From Prostheceraeus crozeri (lineage: Eukaryota > Platyhelminthes > Polycladida > Euryleptidae), in NCBI GenBank assembly GCA_907163375.1, contig CAJQUW010015608.1:1-64000 (forward strand): a DNA stretch of 64,000 nt, read 5' to 3'. Below, piece by piece: positions 33,872-44,504 of the stretch. Positions within the stretch are counted from its first letter, which is position 1; every line of letters begins with the position of its first letter. The notes beneath the pieces are model-generated. The model did no database searches and had not been told where the DNA came from. It worked only from the letters and a program-made list of their open reading frames with translations. The position numbers and the translations under genes are program-made.

Positions 33872-35161
33872 TTAAAAATCACTTCGTTGTAATTCATTTT
33901 GATAAAATCGGCCTCTGATATCTTCATCATCTAAATCTTTGATTTCGTAAGTAATCGGATAACTTTGATTTATTTTAGAAACTTCAAATATTTCTTTAGT
34001 CCAGTATCCGACGAAGCCTTTTTCAAATTTATTCTTATATTTAAATATTCGCACCCTATCTCCAATTTTAAATTTCGGCTTACGTTTCTGTAAATTCGGA
34101 TTATTCTCATTCGAATAATTATTTTCGAATATTTTCTTTCGTATTAAACCAGGATCGTCAGAAGCCTTCTTTGGAGTTTCTTCAATACCTGAATGAACTT
34201 TATTATTGTACTCATCTACAATTCCTGGTAATATTTTTAACCATTTCTGATTTCCTTGCTGAGTAAATTTCTTGAAAATTTTATTTTTTAACGTCCGATT
34301 GAATCTTTCTATCACTACGGCCTTCACTGCATTTTCAGTTGAATACACAGTTTCAAATAATGGCTGAACATTTCTGTTATAAAATTCCGAGCCTTTATCA
34401 ACAAACAATTTTTTTGGCTTTCTCTTACTTTCTTCAAAGATTTCTTCAAACGCATATTTAACTGATAGACCACTTTTGTTTTTTAAAGGCTTTACCCAAG
34501 CGTATCGTGTATATAAATCTATAACGGTCAATGCGTATTTATAATCTTTTTCATTCGGCATATGAATAAGATCAGCACTCCAAATATCATCTTTATTAAA
34601 TACTTTTACTTTCAATAAATATTTAGGCCTTCTATATTCCTTGTGGATTTCGGACGCATAGGTTCGAGCGTTGCTCTCAGACAACTTTGCTGTCGTTTCA
34701 TTTAAACCCTGACCGAATAATATTTTAGCTTGTAAAGCTTTCTTAACAAACATTCTTTCAATTTTTTCTCTAAATGTTGGATTTTGAATACTATCTAATT
34801 CTTGAATCATCTTCTTATCAGTTGCATGTCGAGAACTTAGATCATGATTTCGATAAGCTAAATCATGCCTGTAAGCTGCGGCATCTACTCTATTTATTGG
34901 TTCTTCACCTGGTTTCGGATTATTATTCTCATCTAGTCTTATATCTAATCGAGTTCCTGGACCGGTATATGAATGACCAGGAAGATGTTTTTCTTTCGAA
35001 TATTTACTCCAAATAAAGCCAGGAAAGTTTTCTGATGTATTTTGTATGTCACCTCCAATATGCTGACAATTTGAGTTTTTATTTTTGTTTAATAGATAAT
35101 TCAATAAATCTAAATTAGCAATTTTTAATTTAATTAAATTTTCGGAATTTGTAGAATTCAT
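33872..35161 (-). CDS. INT: Polinton integrase with N-terminal PLA2-like domain
   Basis: A 429-residue product. Residues about 60-120 resemble the phospholipase A2 domain of parvovirus VP1 and adintovirus proteins: HSYTGPGTRLD, then DAAAYRHDLAYRNHD, with the His-Asp pair at about 99-100. Residues about 190-340 are a retroviral-type integrase core: D197 in WSADLIHMP, D255 in VDKGSEFYN and E285 in VVIERFNRTLK. A C-terminal chromo/SH3-like stretch follows (GDRVRIFKYKNKFEKGF, about 370-425). Integrases insert the element into host DNA; viral PLA2 domains help particles leave endosomes. Both in one reading frame is the odd point; an accidental fusion is possible. Confidence 0.85.
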   Translation of the reverse strand: MNSTNSENLIKLKIANLDLLNYLLNKNKNSNCQHIGGDIQNTSENFPGFIWSKYSKEKHLPGHSYTGPGTRLDIRLDENNNPKPGEEPINRVDAAAYRHDLAYRNHDLSSRHATDKKMIQELDSIQNPTFREKIERMFVKKALQAKILFGQGLNETTAKLSESNARTYASEIHKEYRRPKYLLKVKVFNKDDIWSADLIHMPNEKDYKYALTVIDLYTRYAWVKPLKNKSGLSVKYAFEEIFEESKRKPKKLFVDKGSEFYNRNVQPLFETVYSTENAVKAVVIERFNRTLKNKIFKKFTQQGNQKWLKILPGIVDEYNNKVHSGIEETPKKASDDPGLIRKKIFENNYSNENNPNLQKRKPKFKIGDRVRIFKYKNKFEKGFVGYWTKEIFEVSKINQSYPITYEIKDLDDEDIRGRFYQNELQRSDF

Positions 35162-35242
35162 TTTAAAAGATAAAATAAATGTTTTACCTAATCGAACTTT
35201 GGTCAGAGGCTTTAGCCGATCGGACCAAAGGTCCTGAGGTTA

Positions 35243-35728
35243 TTACCGAATCATACTAGGACTTAGATATATTCCAGAACCATCTTCAGTTTCTTTAATT
35301 TCAATTAAATCATCAACATTGTGGAGAATATTTTTAAGAACTCGTTTTCCTTCATCAACTAATTTTAATTTACTAATAAAATTATCTACTATTCCGTCAC
35401 CACTAGCAACTTTCTCTAACTCTCTATTATGACGTTTTTGTTCTTCTAATGCTGCCTTCTCTGATTTATTTTTATTTACTGCTTGGACAATACCAGCTGT
35501 CCCACCTGCAACACTTCCTGCTGCTGCTATGCCTCCTATTATTAGTGGAATTAATCGGAGAATTCCACCATTCTTTTCTTCTTGTAATTGAATATTCTCT
35601 ATCATTGGTTTACTTATGCAATACTTTTTTTTGTTAATCGTAATAGTTTTAGGGGTATCTTTGTCAACAATATTACGTGATTTTAATTCAACAGTTTTAT
35701 TATTAATATTACTTTTCGCTTGCGACAT
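35243..35728 (-). CDS. Polinton small protein with hydrophobic segment
   Basis: A 161-residue product with one glycine/alanine-rich hydrophobic stretch (LIPLIIGGIAAAGSVAGGTA, about residues 58-77) followed by a charged coiled-coil-like region. The layout is like the small membrane-active or core proteins that sit beside capsid genes in adintoviruses and Polintons. No specific homologue recognised. Confidence 0.6.
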   Translation of the reverse strand: MSQAKSNINNKTVELKSRNIVDKDTPKTITINKKKYCISKPMIENIQLQEEKNGGILRLIPLIIGGIAAAGSVAGGTAGIVQAVNKNKSEKAALEEQKRHNRELEKVASGDGIVDNFISKLKLVDEGKRVLKNILHNVDDLIEIKETEDGSGIYLSPSMIR

Positions 35729-35978
35729 TTTTAATAAAAAAATTTTAAGTTGAGAATTTTGATCTATTCTAGTTATGAATAAATTTTAAATTAGGAATTT
35801 TGATATATTCTAGTCATGAATAAATTTTAAGTTAGGAATATTAAATCTATTCTAGTTACGAAAAATTTTTAAGTTAAGAATTTTTAATCTATTCTAGTTA
35901 CAAAAAAATTTTATTACTAATTACTAAAAAAATTTTTAAGTTATCAAAAAAATTAATTAATCGACGAAGTCTTGGGCT

Positions 35979-37307
35979 TTAGCCTATCCTAGCCATCTTT
36001 CCATTAACAATTTCAATAGAATATTTTACATCTTCCAGCAATAAACCATAAGCCATCAATGAAGTTGTGGAATCTTTCTTTTCAATATTAATTGTTACAT
36101 CACAACCAGTCTTGATAATATCTTCAGATTGTGCACTTAAATCGAAACAGAAAACAGGATATAAATGTCTCCAATCTCCAGGAGTTAATTGTGGTTCAAC
36201 TCCAAATTCTATACAAAGATTTCGATAAGAATCATATCCTTCCTTAAATTGATTATTGGTATCATCGAATCTTAATAGATCAATTGGATAACGGGTTTGA
36301 TTTAATGAAACTTGTAAACTTCGAATTGTATTAATATGAAAAAGATTGTTGTTCTTATCAAAACTTGGAGAATTATTTCTTTGAAAAGTTAGTAATAAAT
36401 ATCTTGGAGTATTCGCAGTTCTAGTAAAATGCCAGTTAAATCTTTGTTCGGAAAAAGTTACTGATCTAGCAGTACGCTTTAGAAAATTTACTGGAATTGG
36501 TTTGTTAGTATTTAATCTTTTTGCAATAGCTGTTTCAATCTCTAAACTAGGAGTAATATGCTTAATCCACCATTCAAGACTATCAATTTTTAAATATGCT
36601 TTTTTTCCAGTCTTACCAAAAAAGATTAATTCATTATTTGCTGTACGATGAATTATTAATTTAAATTTTAATTGATATGATATTTTATCATAATCTAAAT
36701 ATCCGAATAATGGAGACAATGACCAATTTACTGTCTGTTTACTTTTCTTGTCAAATTCACGTCTTTCTTTATATGCATCATTATTTGTTTTATTTAAATG
36801 TTTTGCAATATTTTCTACATCTTTCGCAATTCCTGCTGCATCTGTTCCAGCGTGAGTTAAATCATCAACAATTATACCATCATTAGGATCAGGAAACCAA
36901 CCTTCGATTTCATACTTTTTATTATTTTCACCAATTGTTACAAATCTAAGCATTGTATCAATTACACCTGGAGAATCACTTATTGTTTCTATATTTTGAG
37001 TTGCAACATCTAAACGCATTTGTGTAAATAATCTTGGAAAAAAATTATTCTCTAATGCAATATTATCGGTATCTGGTAATGGTGTTGTAAAATTAGCATC
37101 ACTATATAAAGAATATTCACAGTGTAAAAACGAATCAGGTAAATATATATAACTCTGCTGATTATCAACTTCAAAAATTACTCCAGTATTTACTCTACTG
37201 GAAGATCCGGGATTCATAGCAATTCTTATATAGTCATTCTTTTTTTGATTATTACTGACGAACGGAGGATCGTCTAATCTAAATTCATTTTCGATAAGCG
37301 AAGACAT
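35979..37307 (-). CDS. MCP: Polinton major capsid protein, likely
   Basis: A 442-residue product with the length and pattern of the Polinton hexon-like double jelly-roll capsid protein. Features I associate with the family are NNFFPRLFTQMRLDVATQNI, the central LKFKLIIHRT strand region, and the C-terminal YPVFCFDLSAQSEDI followed by VTINIEKKDSTTSLMAYGLL. It is flanked by small virion-like genes on the same strand. Assignment is by pattern and position; a structural comparison would settle it. Confidence 0.72.
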   Translation of the reverse strand: MSSLIENEFRLDDPPFVSNNQKKNDYIRIAMNPGSSSRVNTGVIFEVDNQQSYIYLPDSFLHCEYSLYSDANFTTPLPDTDNIALENNFFPRLFTQMRLDVATQNIETISDSPGVIDTMLRFVTIGENNKKYEIEGWFPDPNDGIIVDDLTHAGTDAAGIAKDVENIAKHLNKTNNDAYKERREFDKKSKQTVNWSLSPLFGYLDYDKISYQLKFKLIIHRTANNELIFFGKTGKKAYLKIDSLEWWIKHITPSLEIETAIAKRLNTNKPIPVNFLKRTARSVTFSEQRFNWHFTRTANTPRYLLLTFQRNNSPSFDKNNNLFHINTIRSLQVSLNQTRYPIDLLRFDDTNNQFKEGYDSYRNLCIEFGVEPQLTPGDWRHLYPVFCFDLSAQSEDIIKTGCDVTINIEKKDSTTSLMAYGLLLEDVKYSIEIVNGKMARIG

Positions 37308-37398
37308 TTTTAAAAAAATAATTTGACTTTTTTGTTTTTCTCATACACAGAAAAATTTTACTAAAAAAATTACTAAAAAATTTTACTAAAATATAATT

Positions 37399-37917
37399 TT
37401 AGAATTTCGCTAGACCATTTCCTCTTATTTCTTCAATTGAACGTTTTATGGCTACGCCTGTTTTCTTCCCCTTTTTACTATCAGACGGAGCTCCGCTCCT
37501 CAAGGTTTTCCCTATAGCTATGTTAGCAATTTTGTTTTTTGTTGCCTCTGAAAGTTTTTTTAAATTTTTTAGTTCTTCAGAATCATTTTTAAGTTTACGA
37601 ATAGTTTCTAGTTGTTTTAATTCGTTTTGAGACTTAACAGCATTTGATATTGCACTAGCTGTACTACCTATAGCAGCTACTCCTTTTGCGGCAGATGTAA
37701 TCAAATCTTTATTATTTTTAATTAAGTTAACGATACTTCCAATACCAGAAAATATACCATCCCCTTCTTTTTGAACGGCACCTGCGGTGCCTAGGAACTT
37801 TTGTGTTCCGATTGTTTCTACACTGTCATAATGGTAAACAGATTTCATAGATGGTTCATGAGCAATTTTTTGATTTGAAGCAAAATGTTTAAGATTGTGT
37901 TTATAAATTATAGGCAT
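37399..37917 (-). CDS. Polinton small virion-like protein
   Basis: A 172-residue product with an amphipathic glycine/alanine-rich stretch (GIFSGIGSIVNLIKNNKDLI and SAAKGVAAIGSTASAISNAV, residues about 54-95), then a coiled coil and a basic C terminus. This resembles adenovirus pVI-like or other membrane-active minor virion proteins of Polintons, but no motif proves it. Confidence 0.55.
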   Translation of the reverse strand: MPIIYKHNLKHFASNQKIAHEPSMKSVYHYDSVETIGTQKFLGTAGAVQKEGDGIFSGIGSIVNLIKNNKDLITSAAKGVAAIGSTASAISNAVKSQNELKQLETIRKLKNDSEELKNLKKLSEATKNKIANIAIGKTLRSGAPSDSKKGKKTGVAIKRSIEEIRGNGLAKF

Positions 37918-38020
37918 TATTTAGGATTAAATTTGACCTTTGGGAAAAAATATTTACGTTAATATTTGCGCTAAGATTTACGTTTATGATAAGGTAATAA
38001 CCTCAGGACCTTTGGTGCGA

Positions 38021-38365
38021 TCAAGATTTACGTTTGTGAATGGACAACATTTTCGAGATAACTTTATTAATTGCCTGTTGCACTTTACCTATTGCGTCAA
38101 GCAGCGTGTGATGTACTTTAATTTCTCTTCTATTAACTTGCATTTTCTGCTGATTAATCTTCAATGCCGTTTTAAGAGCATTTAACTTAACTTTAAGAAC
38201 ATCTAATTGTCTTTTAACAGAATCTAACTGTTCTTTATTTTCTTTAGAGTTTTCTTGTAAATTTTTCTTTAATTCATTTTCTAAATTGATTTTAAGATTT
38301 TTCATTTTATCAACTTTTTCATTAAGTGAGTTTACTTCATTTATTATTCTATTCATCTTTTTCAT
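38021..38365 (-). CDS. Polinton coiled-coil protein
   Basis: A 114-residue product, almost wholly predicted coiled coil by heptad-like leucine, lysine and asparagine spacing (MNRIINEVNSLNEKVDKMKN and following). No recognised family. Its position next to the fibre-like gene suggests a structural part. Confidence 0.5.
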   Translation of the reverse strand: MKKMNRIINEVNSLNEKVDKMKNLKINLENELKKNLQENSKENKEQLDSVKRQLDVLKVKLNALKTALKINQQKMQVNRREIKVHHTLLDAIGKVQQAINKVISKMLSIHKRKS

Positions 38366-38496
38366 TTGTTGAGTAATTTTAGAACTTAATTCATCAACAC
38401 TTTTTTGGAATGTAGTTTGTAACTGCTTTAAATTTTTTTAAAATTCTTTCAGGAAGTTTTTCTATTTCATCTTCTAATTGTTCTTTTTTATTATTT

Positions 38497-38910
38497 TTAT
38501 CTGATGTTTTTTTTAATGACTGCAGATTTTAAATTTATAGAAAGTAATATTAAAATTTTTGATTTTTCAGAAATCTTTTTAAAAAGTTTCGCTATATCTG
38601 CTTCTAGCTCTCTATCCTTTTTATCAAGTTTTAATGATTTTTCGTTTAATGATTTGTCATTCAGTTTTAGCAACTTTAATTCATTCATCAGTGGAACCAA
38701 AACATCGTTTATATATTTTTCTTTTAAGTCATTGATTTGTGTATCAACATATTGTTTATTTGTTAACTCTGTATTTTGTTGCGGAAGAATAGAAAGATGC
38801 AATGGACCAGATAAAACGTCTCCAGTTTTCATGATATAATTTTCTATCTCTATTTCTAATTCACGATTATTCGGGATATATGCACCTCCACCAACATTTG
38901 GTAACATCAT
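38497..38910 (-). CDS. Polinton fibre-like protein
   Basis: A 137-residue product. Residues about 25-60 read YIMKTGDVLSGPLHLS and NTELTNKQYVDTQI. This matches the repeated motif of phage and viral tail fibres (GDxMxGPLxLxxxPxxxxxATxKQYVD), followed by a long coiled coil. In Polinton-related viruses a fibre would project from the penton for cell attachment. I have not seen this motif commonly reported for Polintons, so the call is tentative. Confidence 0.55.
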   Translation of the reverse strand: MMLPNVGGGAYIPNNRELEIEIENYIMKTGDVLSGPLHLSILPQQNTELTNKQYVDTQINDLKEKYINDVLVPLMNELKLLKLNDKSLNEKSLKLDKKDRELEADIAKLFKKISEKSKILILLSINLKSAVIKKNIR

Positions 38911-39093
38911 TTTTTAACAATAAAAAAATAAATTTTTTTCTAATAAAAATAAAAAAATGGAAAAAGCAAATTTAAAATATTATATTCGCCCGCATCATCC
39001 TGTTCTTCTTATTCGACGAGATCAACGGGATTTGAAAAAAAATATTTTGATAATAATAATACTGTTACAAATCCATGTATAGATGTTAATCTT

Positions 39094-40170
39094 TTGTTTC
39101 AATTACAAGCCGAAATATTTAGGGAACAAACTAAAGGTTTACCATCTATAGAAACTAATTATTGCATTTTCCCAGGTGATCCATTTATTAAATTTATGGA
39201 GATTGTTAGTAAATATAATGATGTAGCTTCTGTAGAATTAAATAAAGAAAATATGGTTATTATTGGTCATAATAATGTTTATGGATTCATTAGAGCAGTT
39301 TTGCCGATTAGTAATACTGATTGGATAGAAACTAAAATTATTAATTATATTAATATTAAAGAATTAGTTAAAAAATTAAAATCCTTTTCAAAAGAAAAAA
39401 TTAGATTATTTGTTGATGAACAAAACCAATATAATATTCATATCGAGAGTAAAAAGCATAACGAAGAATTATTATGTCAAGTATATTATAGAGATACTAT
39501 TTATAAACAAGAAACATTAGAAATGCCACAAAGATATTATGATGATACATATATAGGATTATATTCAAATTTAAATATTAATTCATTAAAATCTTATATA
39601 AATGGTTTAGCACAACAAAAAAAAATTTATATGTGGACAACACCCTATAAAAGTTTAGATTCTGATAAAAATTCTAAAAATAATAAAAGTTTTAAACATC
39701 ATGAAAATGTGAATTTTAAAGAATCTTATAATAATAATGATGATGTTTATATAGATGATGATAATATAAATGATGATAATATAAATGATGATAATATAAA
39801 TGATGATTCTGAAACATCTGAAAAAGGTGTAAATGGTAACAAAGATTATAAAAATATTAGTAATTATAAAAATTTAAGTGAAGAAAAATTTATATCTCAT
39901 ACTGATGTACATGATATTAATACTACATATAATCAAAATTTATCTAAATTTCATTTTCTTACAATTGAAAATAATAAAAATGGAATAGTTGAAGATACTG
40001 TTAGACAACTATGTATCGGGTCTACAAAATTTAAATTAGGATTTACATCTAATCAATTTAAAATTTTATCATCTTTAATAAAAACTAAAAATGATTCAGA
40101 TTATGGTGGTGTTATTAAATTTTCCAAAAGAGATCAAAGACCAATATTTTTCTCTATTATATTATTATGA
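39094..40170 (+). CDS. Polinton protein of unknown function with Asn/Asp repeat
   Basis: A 358-residue product on the opposite strand to most of the element. The N-terminal 190 residues are globular with alternating beta-like stretches and no motif I can name. Residues about 220-245 are a low-complexity run of INDDN repeats, followed by another globular portion. A sliding-clamp-like fold is conceivable from the beta-rich pattern, but nothing in the sequence proves it. Confidence 0.45.
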   Translation: MFQLQAEIFREQTKGLPSIETNYCIFPGDPFIKFMEIVSKYNDVASVELNKENMVIIGHNNVYGFIRAVLPISNTDWIETKIINYINIKELVKKLKSFSKEKIRLFVDEQNQYNIHIESKKHNEELLCQVYYRDTIYKQETLEMPQRYYDDTYIGLYSNLNINSLKSYINGLAQQKKIYMWTTPYKSLDSDKNSKNNKSFKHHENVNFKESYNNNDDVYIDDDNINDDNINDDNINDDSETSEKGVNGNKDYKNISNYKNLSEEKFISHTDVHDINTTYNQNLSKFHFLTIENNKNGIVEDTVRQLCIGSTKFKLGFTSNQFKILSSLIKTKNDSDYGGVIKFSKRDQRPIFFSIILL

Positions 40171-40185
40171 AATAATAAATATAAT

Positions 40186-40428
40186 TTGGAATTAGATATT
40201 CCCATCAGGGAATGGTATCCTATCAGGAAATGGCATCCTACACCAAAAAGTGTAATTTATGATGTTGAAGAATCAATTTATGATGATGATGAATCAATTG
40301 ATGATGATGATGAAGAATCAATTGATGATGAAAGATCAATAGTTAGTGAAAATAAATTTAAATTATCTTTTGATAAAACGTTATATGATAAAACGTTATA
40401 TGATAAAACGTTATATGATAAAACTTAA
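40186..40428 (+). CDS. short acidic repeat-rich frame
   Basis: 80 codons rich in aspartate and glutamate (SIDDDDEESIDDERS) ending in four TLYDK repeats encoded by a 15-bp tandem repeat (40375-40428). It may be the tail of the preceding gene's region or an unstable low-complexity frame. Confidence 0.35.
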   Translation: MELDIPIREWYPIRKWHPTPKSVIYDVEESIYDDDESIDDDDEESIDDERSIVSENKFKLSFDKTLYDKTLYDKTLYDKT

Positions 40429-40439
40429 TAGAAAATACC

Positions 40440-40600
40440 AAAATATTCGATAAATATATTTTCATATGTAATAAAATTTTTAGATGTAATAAGTTTTTAG
40501 ATGTTATAAAATTTTTAGATGTAATAAGTTTTTAGATGTTATAAAATTTTTAGATGCTATAAAATTTTTAGATGTTATAAAATTTTTAGATGTAATAAAA
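40440..40600. repeat. AT-rich tandem repeat
   Basis: Seven or eight copies of a unit near 19-20 bp, TTTTTAGATGTTATAAAAT and variants with GTAATAAG, lying between the convergent 3' ends of the acidic frame and the polymerase. Confidence 0.85.
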
Positions 40601-40606
40601 AAATTA

Positions 40607-43600
40607 TTATTCCCACGTGTCATCATCATCACTTAAATTACTCTCACAGACGATTGTTTGAAATATTTCAGCTTGAATATCTTCTCCGTTATAAGGTAAT
40701 ATAATTTCATTTTCATCAGGTGCTTGACGTTCAAGAATATTTATTTGACCAGAAAATTTTTTTTCTTCAGTATTATTATTTTTATCAGGAATACTAATTC
40801 CAGTTTCTAAAGATCTTTTCCATGGTTTATTAACTGTAGTCGATAATGTTTTCCCCGAATATAATTTTAGAAAATCTTCTACTTTTACTTTATCTTGTGA
40901 ATATCCTTTGAATGTTTTCTTTTCACTAAGTCTCCCTTGTTCATCTACAGTAATACAATATTTTATTTTAGGAGCAATAAACATTGCAAAAATAATTCCA
41001 CCATTTCCATAATCATTTTTTCCTTGACACAATTCCCCACCAACATATCCAGCAGCATCTAATTTATTGAAGAGCTCATTGGAAATGTATATTGAATCAG
41101 TATCTGTATAATGAATGTATTTTTCGTTGAAACCATTAATTTCTAAAATAAAGTTATTCATGATTCTTCTAGAGTGAGAAAGAATAAAAGAACCTAAGTG
41201 TGATGGCATGAATGACGTCTTCCCATCTTTTACAATATTAGTTTTGAGAAATTCATCATCTTCCATTTCTAATTTCGCTAAATATTGTTCATCATTTAAT
41301 TTTTCATAATCTTTTACTTCTTGAGTGAAATTTTTTCTCAATGTATTCTCATTCCATAAATGATATTTAGTGGTTATATCTTTTTGCACAGTTTTGCCAT
41401 ATAGTGAATTCATCAATAATTTAATTAACTCATCACCTACAGTATTTCCTTCTGTTTTATATATTTTTCTCAAATTAAAAAGTTTTTCAATATAATTTCG
41501 AAATGGTGAAACTTGATAATTTTTTTCATAAAATATACCATCAGTAATATGTAAGATTTTCCCCCCGCATCTAACAATATCTTGTATGTCTACAGAAGTT
41601 AATACATCATAACATATACCATTTCTAAACCTGATTACTTTTACATGAGAATTATTATTTTGATTTTTAACTTTATCTTTTATAGGAACTGGTTGAAAAA
41701 ACATATCATTGGGATATTGAAACACAACTGTAAATATTCCAGTTTTAGGTCTAAATGTTTCAGTATTAAATTTATATACTATTTCTCGTTCTTCTTCTTG
41801 ACGAAATTTTCTGGCTGATTCAGCTTTAGGATATTCTGAATTTTCATCATACATAGCTGATGGATATAAAGATGTTGCATCAAAAGCCATTAGAAATTCA
41901 TTTTTTGTTCAAGTAGTTGATTTGAAATTTTCTTACAAATTTCAGTTTTATCTCCTAAATCTCGATACTGTTTCATTAAATCTATTAAATTACTTCCAAG
42001 GGACAAAGTCCCACCAGCGTAGCGACCAGGGGACAAAGCCCCACCAGCGTAGCGACCAGGTAAATACTGTTTTAATATTGGTAACAAGATGCTACAAAAT
42101 GGTGATATGTATTTTCTTATATTTGCTGAAACTCTTCCACCTTTAACAGATTTTCTAATATAATTTCTAGCCCATAAATCTATATGAGAATGAATATTTA
42201 TATTGTCATTTTGTACGCTTTTCATCCAACCGTTAAATGTTAAAGCAGAGGATGTCAAATTAGTAGTTATATCTTCACCAACTAAATCTTGCATAACATT
42301 ATTATATTTGTAGATCCAAAAAGCTAAAGAAAGAATATCGTTAACTAAATATGGTCTCCATTCATTTTCTTTTTCTTTATAATTTTCATGTGTTATGTCT
42401 CCAATTTCATAATTTAATTTACACACATTCGTAGGAATTTTAAAATTCTCACACCATTTAGAAAGACTTGTTTTTACATGTTGATAACTACATTTCATTA
42501 TAATAGTTTGAAGTGCTAATTTACCTGACGGTGAATCTTTTTTCATATTGTTTTTAAATCTAAAAGATTTTTGAATGTATCTACTAACACATTCAGTTGT
42601 ATAAGGATTTTGTAATGAAGCAGTTAATATTCCTCTTGAAGTTTTAAGAGGCGGTTTAGATAATTTAAAATTAGCTTTTATCGGAAAATAGGAATCAAAA
42701 CCTGATGAATTGTGAGCTATTAAAGTTACTCTCGAATAATTAAATTTTCCAAGGGTTTTAAAAAATTGATGGATCGGACATACGTCCTCTGGGTTTCCCC
42801 CGATCGGACATTCATCATCCTCAGTTCTCGTAAATATTTTCACACAATTTTGAAGTTTATTAAATTCTAATTCAGTTAAATTATTATACTCATTAATCTG
42901 TTTTTTAAGATTTTTAATTTCATCTTCATCTTTTGATCGTTTAATTTTAATCATATCACTTAACAAACGTGTTTCTAATTCTTTCAATCTTTGTTTCGGT
43001 AAGCAACATATAAATTTATTAAAATTAATAGCTCCTACAGCATAAGGAATAGGATGAGCTGTTGAACAGTTAGGATCAGGAAAAGTTTCGAGATCCCAAA
43101 TATATGTTGAACTATAGTCAATTTTTTTCTTTGTTATGATTTTATATGGACGCGTTGTTAGATTTTCATCAATAACTGTTTTATATATGGGTTTGAAATT
43201 ATTTTCAATTTCTCTAATAGCTTTTAATTTATGAGATTTATCAATTAAACAATAGTGACCAATTGTTGAACCTGCGTGAAAATAATTGTAATAAACATAA
43301 TTATGAAACGTTTCAATTCCTCTAGGATTTAAATGACGATTGGCAGGACTACAATATTGAACACATTCTCCAAAATATTTATTGAATTGAGAAAATTTGC
43401 AGTTTGACATTACTCCTGTTCTAGATGTGGCTTTCTCTTTATATAAAAAATTATTAAACATTTCTTTCATCATTTCTCCTTGTTCTTCATTAAAACCTCG
43501 TAAAACATTATAACATTTAATAAAACAAAAATCTTCAGAAGGAATATAACAATATTCACCGAAATATTCTTTGATTCTATATTTCATATTAATCCCTGCC

Positions 43601-44196
43601 CCTCTATGCGATCTTTGTACTAACTTCATTCCAAAATCTTCATATTTAATATTACCTGTAAAAATCCATTCGTTAGCATCGGATTTCTCATCCAGATTCG
43701 AAAACCATATTTCAAATGAATTTTTATTATAGAAGGTTACGTAAAAATTTTGAATTATATTTTCCTGATCTTTAACAACTTTTCCAAGTAAATTAATAAT
43801 TTTACCATTTGCTAAAAGTTTCCGCATATCATTTACTACATTAATAAAAGATACATTTTCATATTTAATTTCATTTGGATTAAATAAATTACATAAATCA
43901 TCACCAAGTTCATCCTTAATTCTATCATCAAAAAAGATATCACTAATAGTAGTTTCTAATATTTCTTTTGTTCCACTTTTCTGTTTTTTAATACGTTTAC
44001 TACGTTTACTATGTTTAATTTGCGCATCAAACTCAACAGTTTGCTTCTTGATTAATTCATCAATCCTAGATGTTTGTCCGAGAGACATTTCACGATTCAT
44101 ATTTTTTAAAAGAAAAAGTGAATTTTTACATAGAACCTCGGTTCCGTTTTTACATATACACAGGAATATGTAATTGATGTAATGTTTCCAATTCAT
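40607..44196 (-). pseudogene. POLB: Polinton protein-primed DNA polymerase B region
   Basis: The region encodes in order a long N-terminal part; the exonuclease motifs YIWDLETFPDP (ExoI), LIAHNSSGFDSYF (ExoII) and YLVNDILSLAFWIY (ExoIII); then the polymerase motifs FDATSLYPSAM (motif A), LLMNSLYGKTVQ (motif B) and IHYTDTDSIYIS (motif C). These are family B polymerase signatures in the arrangement of protein-primed enzymes that replicate linear genomes from a terminal protein. The length of about 1190 codons is normal for Polintons. It is part of the fossil and not fully intact. Confidence 0.92.
41995..42062. repeat. 30-bp GC-rich tandem duplication in the polymerase region
   Basis: Two copies of a unit containing GGGACAAAG(T/C)CCCACCAG and CGTAGCGACC, in frame and encoding GRYAGG(A/T)LS. 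GC-rich in an AT-rich gene. Confidence 0.8.
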
Positions 44197-44455
44197 GTGT
44201 TGTTAAATGTTCTTTCTTAACCAACCACCATAAATTATTATACGCCAAAAATACTCGGAAACTTCTTAAACTGAGTGGAAAGCCTTTTGTTTTAACACAC
44301 GGTTTAATACCATGTTTTGTTTTATAATCTGTAACGAGCGCTACGTATTTATGATGATAATAAAATCTAACTTCTTTCTTCGAATTTACAGGATTTGTAG
44401 GATGACGATAATCTTTTAAAACTGGTACATGCTCTATCTTATAAGCATTCAACAT
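44150..44455 (-). CDS. small Polinton protein, unknown
   Basis: 101 residues, basic and aromatic-rich (RFYYHHKYVALVTDYKTKHG; FRVFLAYNNLWWLVKKEHL). No family recognised. It slightly overlaps the start of the polymerase region, on the same strand. Confidence 0.5.
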   Translation of the reverse strand: MLNAYKIEHVPVLKDYRHPTNPVNSKKEVRFYYHHKYVALVTDYKTKHGIKPCVKTKGFPLSLRSFRVFLAYNNLWWLVKKEHLTTHELETLHQLHIPVYM

Positions 44456-44504
44456 ATTTTTTTTATTTTTATTAACAAAAAATTTATAAGAAAAAATTAT
44501 TCGA

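Noticed and set aside
36677-36886. Plus-strand frames inside the Polinton capsid region, and similar ones at 34774, 35449, 37448, 37940 and 38504
   Set aside because: Antisense shadows of minus-strand Polinton genes in AT-rich sequence.
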